Shown piece after piece: positions 13,301-27,100 of a stretch of 64,000 nucleotides of DNA; position 1 is the first letter of the stretch, and every line of letters begins with the position of its first letter. This stretch comes from Zonotrichia leucophrys gambelii (lineage: Eukaryota > Chordata > Aves > Passeriformes > Passerellidae). The position numbers and the translations under genes are program-made. The stretch is taken from the NCBI RefSeq assembly GCF_028769735.1, contig NC_088173.1, positions 23,128,038 through 23,192,037 on the forward strand, written 5' to 3'. The notes beneath the pieces are model-generated. The model was not told the DNA's origin, made no database searches, and worked only from the letters and a program-made list of their open reading frames with translations.

Positions 13301-16300
13301 TTGCTATGTTGTCATTCCTGTCATGTTGGCAGTTTCATGCAAACAGAAACCCATAATATTGACAAAAGAATGAGTGTTAGAAAGTGAAAATTGGAGGGAA
13401 AGGTATGTATTCAGTGGCAATAGGAAAGCTGCTTCCTATCCCCAGTCCAATAACCCCAATTATGAACCAGTGTTGAATGTTTTAAAATTCAGACACACTG
13501 TTTCAAAGATAAACATTTTATTGATAAAGTAATAAGGTTATGTTCTCTTTTTCATCTTTTTTAATTGAGGCCTTTGTTCAGTAAAGTTGGTGATATCATT
13601 GCAATAATTTTATGTTGTGGGAAAATAATATCTTGACTTATACAGTGGGGCATGTGGTATTTATAGAGATAAGTTACAAACTCTTAAAACCAAGATTTTA
13701 TAATGGAAGTGTTGACACAGACTTCATTCTGCTGGCATAATAAATTCCATTATAGTATTCATTATAAGAATTTCCAGTCCTTTTATAGACTATGGAGTCT
13801 CTGGAAAGAAAATGAAGTCAAGAATTACTAGACTATCACAGAAGATTCCTCACAGTTATTACTTAAAAGTAGCATATGATTTGGAGTGTTACTTTTTTTT
13901 TCAGGAATATTTTCATTTTCTCCAGACAGTGAGACTTCAGTGTAACTTGCTTTGTTTGAAGCTGTCTTTTTGGAAAAGAAAATCAATTTGAGATAATCTT
14001 ATTGTTAGTTATCTGGGAAAAAGAGATACAACAACCTTCTCTGAATAGCACCTTTTGATCCACCTCACAAGTGCGTGATGTTTTTTAATATTTTATTATT
14101 TTCTGAGTCCAATAGATGAGATGTGTGAGCTGTCTTTCTTAAATAAATCACAGAGCATCATCTTGTTGAGGGGTTCATATGCATTTTCAACCCCAAAGAG
14201 CTTCACTGTGTGTAAAAGCAACTCCCACACATTAGCCTCATGTACAGCTTTAATTCCTTGTGTTATGTATCAGTCACTGCTAGAAGTAACTATTTCTTAT
14301 TCTTTTCTTGTCTGCAGTTGCAGAAAATTATAGGAGACATTAACTAACATATAAAAGATATGCTGTACTTTGCATTACAGGAAAGAGACTGAACAGAATA
14401 TTTTGATTCCCTCATATTTTTCTGTAGGTTCATTTTGGTTGTCAGACTGGAGCTGGCTAGAGAAGTTGTATTCTATTGTATTGTATATACACATATTTCT
14501 ATAAAATAAATTGAATCTTCACAAAAAAAAAAGTGAATAAATCCTCAGGCATCTCACGAATAGCAGCAGAAAGATCCATGAACACAGGTTTTCATGTTCT
14601 TTTATGTGTATTTAGTTATGTATGAAATTTCTTTTAAGAAACTGTGAATTTTAGATGTATACATCACAAAAACTCCAACTCTTCTTCTGAAAGTACTGGG
14701 TGTCCTTGAAGTTATTCAAACATCTACATGGAATCAGATATGTCAGGTGGACAAGAGAAGAAGTTAAGTCCGAACAACTGTTGGATGTTCTTTAATGGAC
14801 CCAAAAGTATGTTATGGCTTTGGTGACAACCCTAGCAGAAGACAAGGGGAGGTCTGATGCTAAATGCAGCACTGGGTGACAGTGGAACAAGTTACTACCC
14901 TGAGTAAGACCGCAATAAATTTCTCTCTTCAATGAGAAGTCTGCTTGCTGCATTTACTTCCCAGCATCTCCTTTTCAGCAGTTATTCCAGGAAATGGCTT
15001 AGGAAGTACCGAGCTATAAATAGCATTCTTTTCCACTTAGGCTAGAAGTAGAGGGAAGAAGGTGTAGATGTTCAAATGAATGGTCTGATACTGAAGCAGG
15101 TCAAGCCAAGCTGTGAGAGCTGGCTGTGTTTAATTAGGAACAGACAGCTGACAATTTATGAGTGGTACATGCAGGCCATCTTTAGCTCACTGAGTAGCTC
15201 ATGTATTTGTTCAAATTGGCAAGTACAGTATTCCTTTCACCATCCCATAATACTCATCCCTTTCCCATTTATGTGCACAGGCAGAGAACAATTAAAGTGC
15301 GCCATAAGTAACATGAATGACAGGATTGCACTGTGAAGAAATTAAAACCATCAGAATATCCAGTAAGTAAATTTCCATGGGCATTCGTGCGCATTCTCTA
15401 TTTCAACTGCTAATATCGCCCTCCTGAAATTTCAGGGAGCTGTAGTAAAATATGTAGAGTCTTGGTTTAACATGTGCTAAAGCTTGAAGGTCACACAGTG
15501 TTTCCAATTGATGTATTCAGGTTGTTAATAAATACAGGGATATTACAATGGTACCCTTCAAGCTACTGAAGACCACCCTCTTCACTGATGCCTTGTGTCT
15601 GTGGTCTGTCCAAGAGCCATAGTGTCAGATTTCTTAAGGCTGATTGTTCATCTGTCTGTAAATTTTCAGGAAATTTATAGGCAATCAGACTAAAAAGATA
15701 GAATCTAGACATGCAAACTATTTCAGGTGAAGAAAGGTCTCAGTGAGAAGTTCAGGAAAGAAATAATAGATATTATGAAATGTATTTCCTTTGACTAGGT
15801 GCTATAACCTTCACATGCCCTGTGGAGCATATTTCAGTGAACCACTTCAAGGGAAAAATAATACAGGAAGCTGACTGAATAATGCATATGGCAGATTCTC
15901 TTTCTATTTATGTTTGCCTTCTTTGGAACAGAAAATAATGAGCTGAGGGGACAGGGGAGATTGATACCTCAGGGAAACTGAGAGAAATGTTCAATTACAG
16001 TAAAACATATAGGACAAATTTTATGCATGTATATTATATATTAATACCTTATATAATCAGTGAACATGGAGGAACTTTTAAGAGATATTCGTTGAGTTAA
16101 TAGCAGAATGGATTATTTAGGTAAATATGTATGTGTATGTGGTCCGTAGGAGTTTCCATCACTCACAAAATTAGATGTCCAAAAAAGTGAAATTCCTATG
16201 GTAAGATATCAGAATAGATCAGTCCTGAAAATCATGCACATTAGTTATGTAATAATTGTGATAATGAAATAAAGATTTTAATATTTATATTTTATTTTTT

Positions 16301-19300
16301 ACATTTAACTTTCATTTCATTTTATGTAGTACATTTTTCTTTATTTAAAATAGAAAAGTAACTCAGAAATAAGCCTTAAGGGAAATGGAGGAAATTGTGA
16401 TTTTTATTTTATTTTTTTATGTGTCAATATTGATTCAATTATGTTGTGAAGATATTGTAATTATGAAAATTCTATTTGCAAACATGAATTTGATAAGAAT
16501 CTATTGATGGACCTTTTTCTTTTCACAATTGTTTTTGTCACTTCTCAGAAGAAAATACATGCAGAGAACAGAAAATCCCCATTTATGAAGGATTGAAGCT
16601 TCTAACTTCAGGAGTGAAAAAACGCTTTAATCGTTCTGAGTTGTAATTAGGTTCTGCTGCACCTACATGATACATCATGCCATGCCAATGCCTTTTTCCT
16701 ATCAAAGTGATTATACCAGAGACACCAGATTTCTTCCCACTGCAGTGCTTCACCATGCAACTCTGGCACTGATAATCCCACATACAGCAAAGATTTAGGA
16801 GAATTCCTGGCTCATTGATGACCATGACCAGTACACCTTAGATAGGTGCAGTGAAGAATTTACAGATTTACAGGGGTTTGAGGAAATTGGATGGAAAGCA
16901 CAGGACTTGTACTGCAGTTTTGTGTAATTCTGATGTAGAGAACATCAATATGTGGTATAAATAATTAATGCCAGATAACAATTACTATGTTTCTTCCTGT
17001 GTGTCATTTCATTCCCAACAATAGCATTAAATTAAGATTGAATACTTCACTGTTGAAATAATGATTATTCATACCCCTTTAAAATGTGATGTGTCATTGG
17101 GTGAGTCATAACACCCTTGTGTTTTTACATCTATTTTATACTTTGAAATATATTACTATTATTTGTGTTAGGGTGGTGATGGTATTGGGTTTGTTTTGTA
17201 AATCAATGAAATTAAGTTTATATGTGTTGTGCTTTTCATTGTAGATAATCACTGTAGCACCTGAGTATCCTGCACACAAAATTAATAGGAAAGTCTAATG
17301 TTAAAACCTTAAAATATTTGAATTATTTTGACAGTTTCAGAATGCTACTTTTTTACATTTTCCTTGTTTTCATAGGGCAGAGAGGCAGGGTTGTCATGGT
17401 GGTATTAAATGTAGTACTGTAATTGTGTGCATCCCTAATATTGGCAAGGCTTGTTCAAAGAAGGCTATGAAATGTTTTCACAAGAGATAAGTCTAGATCC
17501 GCCTGCCCTCTTCTGACAGAGGCTGTGCTTCATCCCCTGCACACAAGAGTATTGACAATGGTGCCAATGACAATGAATTCACCTTGCCTTGTTGTACAGT
17601 CTCCCTAAGGACCTCAGTTCTAGTGCTTTACTAATGTATTTGCTGGTTTTCTTCAAAGATTCTGTAGCTGCTTATCCCAAGGTGGAGGAGATTCAAAATA
17701 GCCAGAGATCAGACTTCCCAGGTCTGTTTTAAGTTCCTTATAAGGACTGTGTATTGCTTTCGGCAAACCTTTTTATATTGCAGACTTCTTGCAGCTGTTA
17801 ACAGTACAAAGCCTTTATAAATGGAAGAATACATTTATAGGGTTGTCTACTCTGTGTCACTCAGTCAGCATGCTGAGCAATTGACCCTTCAGAAGTAGCT
17901 GCCCAAGACCTGTCTTTTGTACCAAGTGTTGATTTGTTTGTGTTCCTGCTAGTTCCTAGCAAACTGTGAGGGAATGAAAAAACCTCTCTCATATGAGGTC
18001 ATTGTTGTTTATGCAAAAGATCCTAGCAACCTCCCCAGCCACTCTGCTTCCATGTTTTTTCTCCCTGTATCCTCTTTCCTGCCCAGTTCTCACTGTACCA
18101 TTGTGAGAGCTGCTCAGTGTGCCAGGACTACTACCCGTCTGGTGTAGCTGCAGCTGGGTAGTGTGGCATTTGATCCAGTCCTTTTCCCAGTGAATTTGTA
18201 CTAAAGCTCAGTTTTGATACAAGTTTCTTAGAGAACTTCACTGTCAGCAGCTCATTGTCACTGGTGCATTTCATGTACTTTCCAAGGGCTTGCTTCTACA
18301 AAGGCTTAGAGATAGGCTCAGCTCAGCACACATGAGTAGTTCTACTACAGTGAATGAGACCTCTTTAATGTGCATGAAGTGCCTCTATGAGCTTTTGAAG
18401 AAGGTTACTTAAAAATTCCTTAAATATGCATGTATTTGGAGGGTCCCCAGATGAAGGAAGGAATGAACAATGAATCTGACTCCATGTTCTCAGAAGAATA
18501 ATTTTTTATTTTATGGTACTATATTATATTAAAGAATGCTATGCTAAACAATACTGAAGAATACAGAAAGGATACTTACAGAAGGCTAAAAAGATAATAA
18601 TGGAAACTTGTGACTCTTTCCAGAGTCTCAACACAGCTTGGCACTGATTGGCCTTTGGGTCAAAACAATTCACAGAAACTCAATGAAACAACCACCTGTT
18701 GGTTAACAATCTCCAAACACATTCCAAAAGAGCAAAACACAGGAGAAGCAAATCAGATAATTATTGTTTTCTTTTTTCTCTGAGGCTTCTGAGCTTCCCA
18801 GGAGAAAAATCCTGGGCAAAGGGATTTTTCCAGAAAATGTGAAAGCCACATACATGTTCTTATACACAACATTGAACTTTCCAAGGACTGCTGCTGTTGG
18901 GGAGGTTATCTGCCTCATGTTGTTTTCCGGAAGGTACACAAAGCCCTGGGTTATCTGTGTGCTCTTTCTCACAGATCTTTATCTTGTCCACTCGAGCAGA
19001 TAAGTGAGGTGATATCTCTTTGCTGTTGAGATATCTCAGAAGCTCTGCAAGCTCAGTGGGCTTTGTTAGGACCTATGCTCAGGTCACACATACTGTGGAC
19101 TTCCATGTCCGTAGGTTTGGGATTTTCAGGCAATTGCACCTCTCCACCCTGTATAAGAAAGCTAACATTGTGCTAACACAAGTGATCAGTAGCATTGTCC
19201 TCCCTCATACCTGGTATTCCCAGACTATTTGAAAAAAGGAAAAATAAGAGTATCTTCTGTCCCATTATTTCTTGGAAACCAGTGAGATTTTGTTCAAATG

Positions 19301-21426
19301 TAAATATTTCCCAATTCTTTCCTCTCCATAAGTTTTCTAACCGTTAACTTGTGCTAAGACAGTCTTGTCCTACTTCCAGTCAAGTCTTCAATTGTTCCTT
19401 TTGCCTTGGAAAAAAAAATACTGTCACCTAGAAGACAAAATCATTGTCTTCTCAAATAGCAAGTGGTAATCTTGTCAAATTTAACATGCCCGAAGCAGAA
19501 TATTTTTTCCAGACCAGACATAACAGTGAAAAAATTACTTTGTGATGAAAATGCAGCCAAACATTGGTGACCCCTAGTTCTGCTTTTGGGTCAGTGAAGT
19601 TTTCAAGGAAGGCCCTGTGGTTTGCTTGATCTTATTATTGCAGATTGGGCAATTAATGCTTCTATTAAAATACCTATTATTGGTAATGATGAAGAGCAAG
19701 AGTATAACTTTCCTGCAGTGCTTTCAAATATTTATCATACTCTTACACATCGGCAGAAACACCTTCCGAGAAGCCTTTAATTACATTATTGGCAGAAATC
19801 CATTTGTTGCTTCCTTTCACCGCTTTCAATATCTTTCCTTTAGAACTTTTGTGTATGTTCTTGTTCTTTATGTATAGCTAGTAAGTGTTCCCAAATACGT
19901 CTCACTGCTAAAATAAGACGGGTTAAAGGCAGCAAATTAGGATAAAAAGGGAGAAAAGAAAGAGGGAATCAACACTAAACCAATGTCAGAGGCAGAGAAA
20001 CTGAAGCTGGTATCCCAGGCAGTATAACTAAGTCTCAATTAGAGCAGTTTGTCTTTTCTGGCAAACCAGCAATCCTCTCTTCAAACTAACTCTAATGTTT
20101 GTCCAGCTTTGATTTTGGCTGTTCCTGTGCCTCAAAGCTATAAAAAGCAGGAGAAAGGAGGGAGGGGAGAACAAAACCCTTTCATACTGCTTTTCAAACT
20201 GAAATGCCTTAGCCCGGGCTGGAGCTGAGACAGGGAGGATGGCAGGGCTGCAGCAACCAGCAGTCAGATTAACTCCAGGATCCACCACCACAGGCAGGAA
20301 GGAGACTAAATAGCTTGTCTCTTTTCAAGTCTGAGACAGAGCCAAGAATGAACCAAAATCTGAATCAAAATCAGTGCCCGCCTAACACAGTAAAATCTCT
20401 TCTCTTGATTTTTCCACTTAGTGGTATTTTTCACTACCTGGTTTAACATTTGAACTGTGCCCACATAAAGTACCTTATTTCTTTCTCTCCTTAATTTTTG
20501 TTTGCAAAAAGTTTATATTCTTTTGGTTAATCTGTATATGTACATCATGCAGACTTAGATTACAAAATGAGACAGAAATTTAAGTACTCAGATTAAAAGA
20601 GCAGTGTGGAAGGTTTTAAGTACACAATAGACAGCTTAGCTTTAAAGATATCTCTATAATGTTAGAAAAATATAGAATGTGCAATTAAAATGGTACAAAA
20701 CCTAAATGTGTTTCAGTTTAAAATGTCTATTTTTGGGATAGAGAAATCTTATGTCCAAATGCAAGTACAGTTACGTGTGGCCAAAAGTATGGAGGCACCA
20801 CATAAATGATTACATATCAAAGGAAATATACTGTGCACTACAGTTGCACAGAAGAAAATAATATCCCTAAAAAGTTGAAAATGAATGGCTGTCTGGAGTA
20901 TTTAAAAAATGAAGAAGTCTAGACTTTAAAAATGTCTTAATTGAACTGAGTCTTTTTTTTGTAATACAGACAAATGTGTAATAAATAAAGTTGGCATTTA
21001 CTTTCAAAACAATGCTAAAAAGCATTCAGAGTTAAGTGATTTAGAATAAATGGCTCTGGATTATGTGGCTATCAGAGTAATAGAAGGAGAATACTAATTA
21101 GCACTCCAAATCTTTAATAGTGTACCAATCCAGTTCTCTCCTTTGGTAATTCTTTATTGTAGCCATAGTAACAAAAGAAGAAAACTTAAGCCACACAGAC
21201 ATTTTCAATTCCTTTTATTTTTCTTAAAGAAGTCCCAGTTTCTCTAAGAAGCTCTGTTTTGTACTTGTAACACTTGAAATTATACCTTTATACATTTAAA
21301 TATGACAGCACATCCTTAGGCATAATTCATTCTTACATAGCTCATCTAGATTAAATTTTTAAAAGGTTGCCTTTGCTTTCATTATTTCATGAAGAGCCCT
21401 TCAAAATTAGCTGCAGTATTCAGAAC
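7356..21426. other. Non-coding DNA, no gene recognised
   Basis: About 14 kb of AT-rich sequence with no recognisable gene, RNA or transposon. Open frames are short and lack domain signatures. The 16020-16420 part is especially AT-rich. Isolated splice-like motifs occur, for example a pyrimidine-rich acceptor-like site near 11700, but none brackets a plausible coding exon. It is probably intronic or intergenic. Confidence 0.6.
11902..11932 (+). repeat. Short tandem duplication, about 17-bp unit
   Basis: The 14-mer tggtgaattgctga occurs at 11902-11915 and again at 11919-11932, giving an imperfect 17-bp tandem repeat in otherwise unique sequence. It is a slippage product with no visible function. 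Confidence 0.85.
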
Positions 21427-21427
21427 T

Positions 21428-21465
<38 letters not shown>

Positions 21466-21472
21466 TATATAA
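21427..21472. repeat. (TA)n microsatellite interrupted by CACAC
   Basis: An alternating TA run of about 28 bases is followed by a short acacaca interruption and a further TATATA stretch. The sequence is length-unstable and self-complementary. It lies about 150 bp from the 3' end of the neighbouring - strand CR1. Confidence 0.97.
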
Positions 21473-21623
21473 TGACAGTACTTACCTAAAATAGAACAGT
21501 TATTTTGAGGGATGTTCTTTTAGATGTACTTTTAGAAATAGTTCAGAGGATTTTCATGCCAAAGCAAAAGAAAGTTAAAGAAGGTAGTGATTTGAAAGCT
21601 CCAGGAAAGGTCTTAAAACATGT

Positions 21624-22640
21624 AATGAATCATAGATTAATCCAGGTTGGAAAAAGCCCCAGAAGATCTCTAGTCCAACTTGCCACTCAAAGCAGAATCA
21701 GTCCTGAGGTCATCTCAGGCTGCTCAGGGTTTGATCCAGTTATGTCTTGAAAGCCTCCAAGGCTGCACAGCCTCCTTGGGCAGCCTGTTTCCCTGCTGGA
21801 CTGCCATCAGAGTAAAAGAGAATTCTCCTGTTTTCAGTGGGACCACCCCCATTCCAGTTTGTGTGTGTTGTCTCTCACCCTCCTGACAGGGACTCTTGTG
21901 GCCCTGTCTTCATGCTAAATTTACCACAAGCACTGGGGGCTCCTGTGGGTCCCCTGATTTGCCATTCCTTCTCCCAGAAGAGCAAGCCTCGGCCTCTCCT
22001 TACAGGCTGCCTGCACTCCTGCTGCAGGCCCAGCCATCTTGGCAGTCCTCCACAGACACTGCTGCATTAACAATGCCTTCTTCACTGCTCAAGAGACCTC
22101 AAACCCAACACAGGCTCCTAAATAGGGTTGACATGTGAAATTAAAGGGCACAGACCTCTCCTTTGCCGCTGTATATGTTCCTGACTGCAAAGCCCCAAAC
22201 ACTGCTACCCTGCCCTGCTGCCAGAGCATGATCATCTTTAGATCCACCACTGTCTTCTCTACAGAGCTGCTCCACAATCCTTTACCACTGTGTGAGTTTC
22301 ATGCATCCAAGGGGTTCAGCTTGGCAATTGTCCTTGTTTTGTTACCTAGGGTTCCTGCCAGCCCATCCCTCCAGCCTGCCTGATGCTCCTGGAAGTGCCC
22401 ATGGCTTCAGGCACATTGGCTGCATGCACCAGCTAGGTGTCCCCTGAAAGTTTGGTGAAAATGAACTCTGACCTCTGCTCCAGATCACTGTAAAACATGT
22501 TAGACAAGAGAGGTCTTGAAAAAATCACAACTAGCCTCCAGGTACAGCGTGTGCCATTAACTACCCACCCTTTTGGCCTCAGGGCCCAGGCAGGTTTTCA
22601 CCCATCTAGTAGGCCACCCATCCAGATCCACCACCCATAA
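21624..22640 (-). mobile_element. CR1 LINE fragment, 5'-truncated, - strand
   Basis: Read on the - strand this is a second CR1 copy. Its 3' end lies at the low coordinate: the + strand aatcatagatt followed by ccaggttgg is the reverse complement of the usual CR1 terminus. Landmarks continue upward, including the gcagcctgtttccctgctgg block near 21780, the cttctctacagagctgct block near 22255, and the RT-core region near 22500-22640, which includes the antisense of the stretch before the GPVLF block. It is more diverged than the 6.2 kb copy, with many indels, and no frame survives. The 5' limit is approximate. Confidence 0.88.
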
Positions 22641-24146
22641 TGTTCCAGTTCAGATATCAGGATGCTGGGCAAAGGAAAAAGCACCTCCTGATATTTTGTT
22701 TTGAATATAATTCATATTTCTAACCTGCAGGAAAAGTTCTTTACAAAAAAACCACTGCAATATTTAAGAGACAGATTTTTATAAATATTTAATCTGACAA
22801 GAGTAGGTTTATGTTATTGCAAATTGTACATAATACAGTACAGTGTGCAGTAAATAGAATAATTTCTTCTTTATCTATCTAGTATATCAGCAGGAATGAG
22901 AAATGTCAGACCTACGCAAAGAACAGGTTCTTATCATAGTTTAAATCTACCACAACAAATGAGAGATTAAATGGTAGATCCTGACACTGATCACAGCTTT
23001 TTTGAGAATGATTTCTATTAAAATGCATTTATTTTATTCCTCTAATAGTCTATAAAACTGTACTGATGTTTGCAAAACAAAAGTGGCCAGGGAATGGGAG
23101 TTTCTGCTTGGGAGATAGCAGTTTTTGGGTGGGAGACTTAGAGAATTTGATATAAGCCAGGATGGTTTTTCCTAGGCATAAAGCAATATCTCTCCTTTCT
23201 AACTTCTTGATTGGTGCCATCTGTGACTGATTTGGTGTCAAGGATGCACAGCTGTGTGCTCCTGTCAGATTTCAGGAAGCATGTCCATCCTTGCACAGTT
23301 TTCTTTTCCAGCACAGCTAAAGAGAGTGGCCCAAGAAGCAGCTTTGTCAGGGCAGACGAACAGATCTGGGCCACTGGAGGCTGTGATACAATCATAATGA
23401 GCACATACCTTATGGGGTGTCCTTTCTATAGAACAGGTGATTGGAGCCCTCCCCCTTAAACAAGGGCTGGTACCTGCAGATCTAAGTCAAGTAGGTCGTC
23501 CTTCTTTTCCATTCTTGGCTCACATCTGACAACAGAACAACATGACAGGTTGTTCTTTTCATACCACCGTCTTTTGTAGAGTAGTTGTGTAAACCTTTCC
23601 ACCAAGCCATTTAAAGTCGTGTGAAATTTTCCTCCCTAAAATTTTAACTTTCTTTTACTAGGATTTTCCACCATATAAATAATGTGAAGAAAATCAAGAC
23701 AGGATGAATATGAAAGAACAAAGGTGCCTAATATTTGCTTTAAGGCTCTGTGTTCCAAACTGCAGCCTTTATGACTCCTTAAAGTGGGTCACAAATTTGG
23801 GGCCACCTGAATTCTTTAGTTTCCATGCATTTTTCTGAACTTTCACACTGACATGGCTGCCCAGCTTCTCAAATGGAGCAGGCTTAGCTAGAGCTGAGTT
23901 GGGAGTGCAGACTGAGCCTCTCTTTAGCCACCCGTTCATGTCAAAATCCTTGTATTTCCTGGAGGCTTTAAATTCTTTTTTCCTGGACATCCTGAACCAG
24001 CTTAGTGGGGAGTGACCCAGCCACAATTTACATTTAACCTAATTTGAATTCATAAGGAAGGCATTCCTCAGTCTGTTTCACCTGAGGGGCTCTATCCAGC
24101 TGGCATCCTCCGAGCATGACTAATGGTGCAGGCTGTGCATGAGGCA

Positions 24147-24167
24147 CAGCAGCAGCAGCAGCAGCAG
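24147..24167 (+). repeat. (CAG)7 trinucleotide repeat
   Basis: Seven uninterrupted CAG units. No coding exon is evident around it on either strand, so it is a short non-coding microsatellite rather than a polyglutamine or polyalanine tract. Confidence 0.95.
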
Positions 24168-27100
24168 GTAATGGGAGTCTCCATTCATTCAGGAGTATGA
24201 TTATGCAATGTGGGTTCAATCTTTGCCTGGCAGAAGGGATTTGAGTCCATCTTTCACTCCAGTCTTCCAGGTAAAAGTTATTCTAATGGGGCTTCCCTGT
24301 GTGAAAAGCTCTACATTTAAAAGGAATATGCAGGAATAAAAGAAATACTTATTTTCATTAGTGGAAGGAGGTGGGGGAGAGTGCACAGAATTTGTGCCAA
24401 AATAGCAATGTAATTTAGGTGTCCTGGGGCAGTTGGAGTTCTTGCTTGGGAAAAGGGTAAGGCTGACTTCCAGTCCTTGCAAGCGATTATTTAAAAGCTT
24501 TACCTGATGCCTGATTAACAAAAAAACCCCATGAACATTAGCCTCCTGGCTATTATAAATATCAAATGGATGCCTAATTCTACTCAGAGGTTGAAGAGGA
24601 ACGAGAGATACCTGCCATGGTAGGAAGTGTATTCTCCTGCTTGGCCCTCTTTCTCCCACCCTCCCTCCATCCCCACCTCCTTCTAACAGGTCTTTTATAT
24701 CTTTTCTGGATTTAGACACTGAATATAGGCTTCAGTCCTTGCATTCCCAGGCTATATTGATACCAAGGAGCATGAAATGAGATTTGCCTTAAGGCACAAA
24801 ACCACAGTGTATGCATTTAAAAAGCTTTGTGTGCACACAACTGACTATTACAGTGGTATTTGAAAATGAACAAAAATGCATATTATTATGCACATTTGAT
24901 GGCAGTGTGTACAGAGCATACAAAGTAGAAAAGGCCTTGTGGCTTGTATGTTCATTCAGAATCAAAAACAGTGAATAGAAGAGGCTAAATCAAGATAATT
25001 TTGACATGTAAAATTGTTTGCATGTTATTTGGTAGAATCCCTTTTTCTAAGGCATTTTAATGCAAGTGCCCTTGAAAGGCATAAAGCACTTAAAACACTC
25101 ATATGTGTATAAATTTTCACTTAACAGAATGTGTGTACTATTTGTTTTATTAAAATGTTGTCTAAGACATATTCTTACTGAAGATTTGCACTCAGTACAT
25201 GAACAGTAAAAGTGCCCAACTTTTAAAATTTTCCCCATATAAAACTTGAACCAGTAAGACATTATTGCAAAGCAACTCCATCGGAGTACAGGATAAAACT
25301 GTAGGGGTTAGAGAAGCACTTATCTAGCTCAAGCTGTTTTTTACACTTCTCAGGGCATTATCCAGTCTTTATACCATTGGCATCATGAGTGGCTGGGATG
25401 GGTGAGTGGTGGCTGACAGGCTGCACAGCACGATGGCAGGCTAAAGGCACATCCTTGGGCTCTTTCTGTATGGCAAAGTCAGCGCACAATCCAGAATTCT
25501 AGTGCTGTGATAAGACAGTCACCAGGGATGCAGACAGCATTCTAAAAAGAGACATTTTTTGTTGAAGTAGGACTAAACCTGTGAGAAAAACCATGCAGTA
25601 ATCTGTAGGTTGTAACAAAGTAATTTAGCCAACAGGTTGTTTCTAATCAGGTTAAAGCAGAAAAGCTGGGAATTGTCCAGCAGCTAAAGAGTGGATCAAG
25701 ATGTTGAGAGATTAAGATTTATCACCAAGTATATTTTCCCAGATTTTAAAGAAACTGAGAGGTCCTTTTTTTTCTCTTTTAACACCATTATAAAAGTATC
25801 TAAGACAGTCCATTATCTCGGACACTAGATTATCTTGAAACTTCAGAAACTTGAAAGCAAGTTATATGGGAAGTTTAGTACTGCATAAGCACTCAGACTT
25901 CAGCCATCAAAATAAAAGAGAAATTTAATACTTCAACAGTATTAACATTGTATTTACAGCTGCTGCTGCTGCCCACATGAAAAAATGTTTCCCAGGGGCT
26001 GAGATCAAAGGTACTGCCAATGTGACATACTATGGGACTACACTATAATAATTTTACAGTTTTAACAGATTGTTTCCAGTGAAAATGTGTGTGATAAAAA
26101 CTGCAGGTGTTCATAAACAGGGAATGAAGAACTTTTATATTAATAAGGGTTTAATTTTAAATTAGGTACTTGCTTCGGCTGTGCAACAGCCTATTGTTTG
26201 AAAAGTACCTCCTTTATCTATCATTTTTAGAGCACTTTTAGTCCAAACATCCTAGAATTTTTCTGAGACCATGAGTCCTGTGTAACTGCTAGCTTACTCT
26301 TCCATATTAAAAAAAGAGGTTGACAGCAGTTCGTTTTCTGTTTGATATGGGGTTTTGCATTTAGGTGTAAGGCTGCTAGTTCATGTAAGTTCACGTGCAA
26401 GTGGAAGGTCCTATGTAAGAATTCAGGCAGAACCCTCACAGTGATTTTACTTTTCAGAATATCTTAGCTGAAAGGAAGCAGGCTGTCCCTCTCTTTTTTA
26501 CTTTGCCACCCTGATGCCAAAGAAGGAAACATCATATCCAAAAGGACTCAGAAATGGCAGCAGGCTCCTTGCCAGCTGCTGCGGGTACGTCACCAGAATG
26601 GTGCGCAGGCATTTAGCCTTCTGACTCTATTAATGTTAATGAGAGTCAGACAGTTCAACATCCATATACCATGCTCTAAACATATCCATTGAAGTCTGGC
26701 AAAGAAGCCCTGAGGCTTCCTTGTAAAAGTCTTTGAAACTGCTGCTCTTCTCCTGTAAGATTTGTGATGGAAAAAAAGCCAGAAAGCTGCCCGCTACACA
26801 GAGATTTCCATGCAAAAGCCGTGCCTGAATATAGATAGGTCTGGTGTTTTGCCATACTACTAAAATCAAAGCACTGTGAGGGGAAGACGGGTGATGTGAG
26901 AAGTACGTGCTTCCCATGGGCAATGCACTGAATGGCTTTGTAGAGGCAACACCAGGCAGGCATTTTCTCTGCAGATCATATTGAAAGCTCCTGAGAAACA
27001 CCTGAACCAGGCATCAGAGTTCACATCCCTGTCCCTGACAAAGCATTGTGATTTATTGTGTTGTTCTCGTCCAGAGCAAAATGGCTGTATAGCCAATTTA

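Noticed and set aside
24147..24167. Polyglutamine- or polyalanine-coding CAG repeat
   Set aside because: No surrounding exon or extended open frame with coding character on either strand.
24216..24719. 167-codon - strand open frame starting at GTG
   Set aside because: It has no ATG start, and the acceptor-like AG before it has no good pyrimidine tract. The G-rich start of the frame explains its basic and glycine-rich residues.
26170..26190. U6 small nuclear RNA pseudogene start (cttgcttcggctgtgc)
   Set aside because: Only about a dozen bases resemble U6, and the sequence after them does not match.
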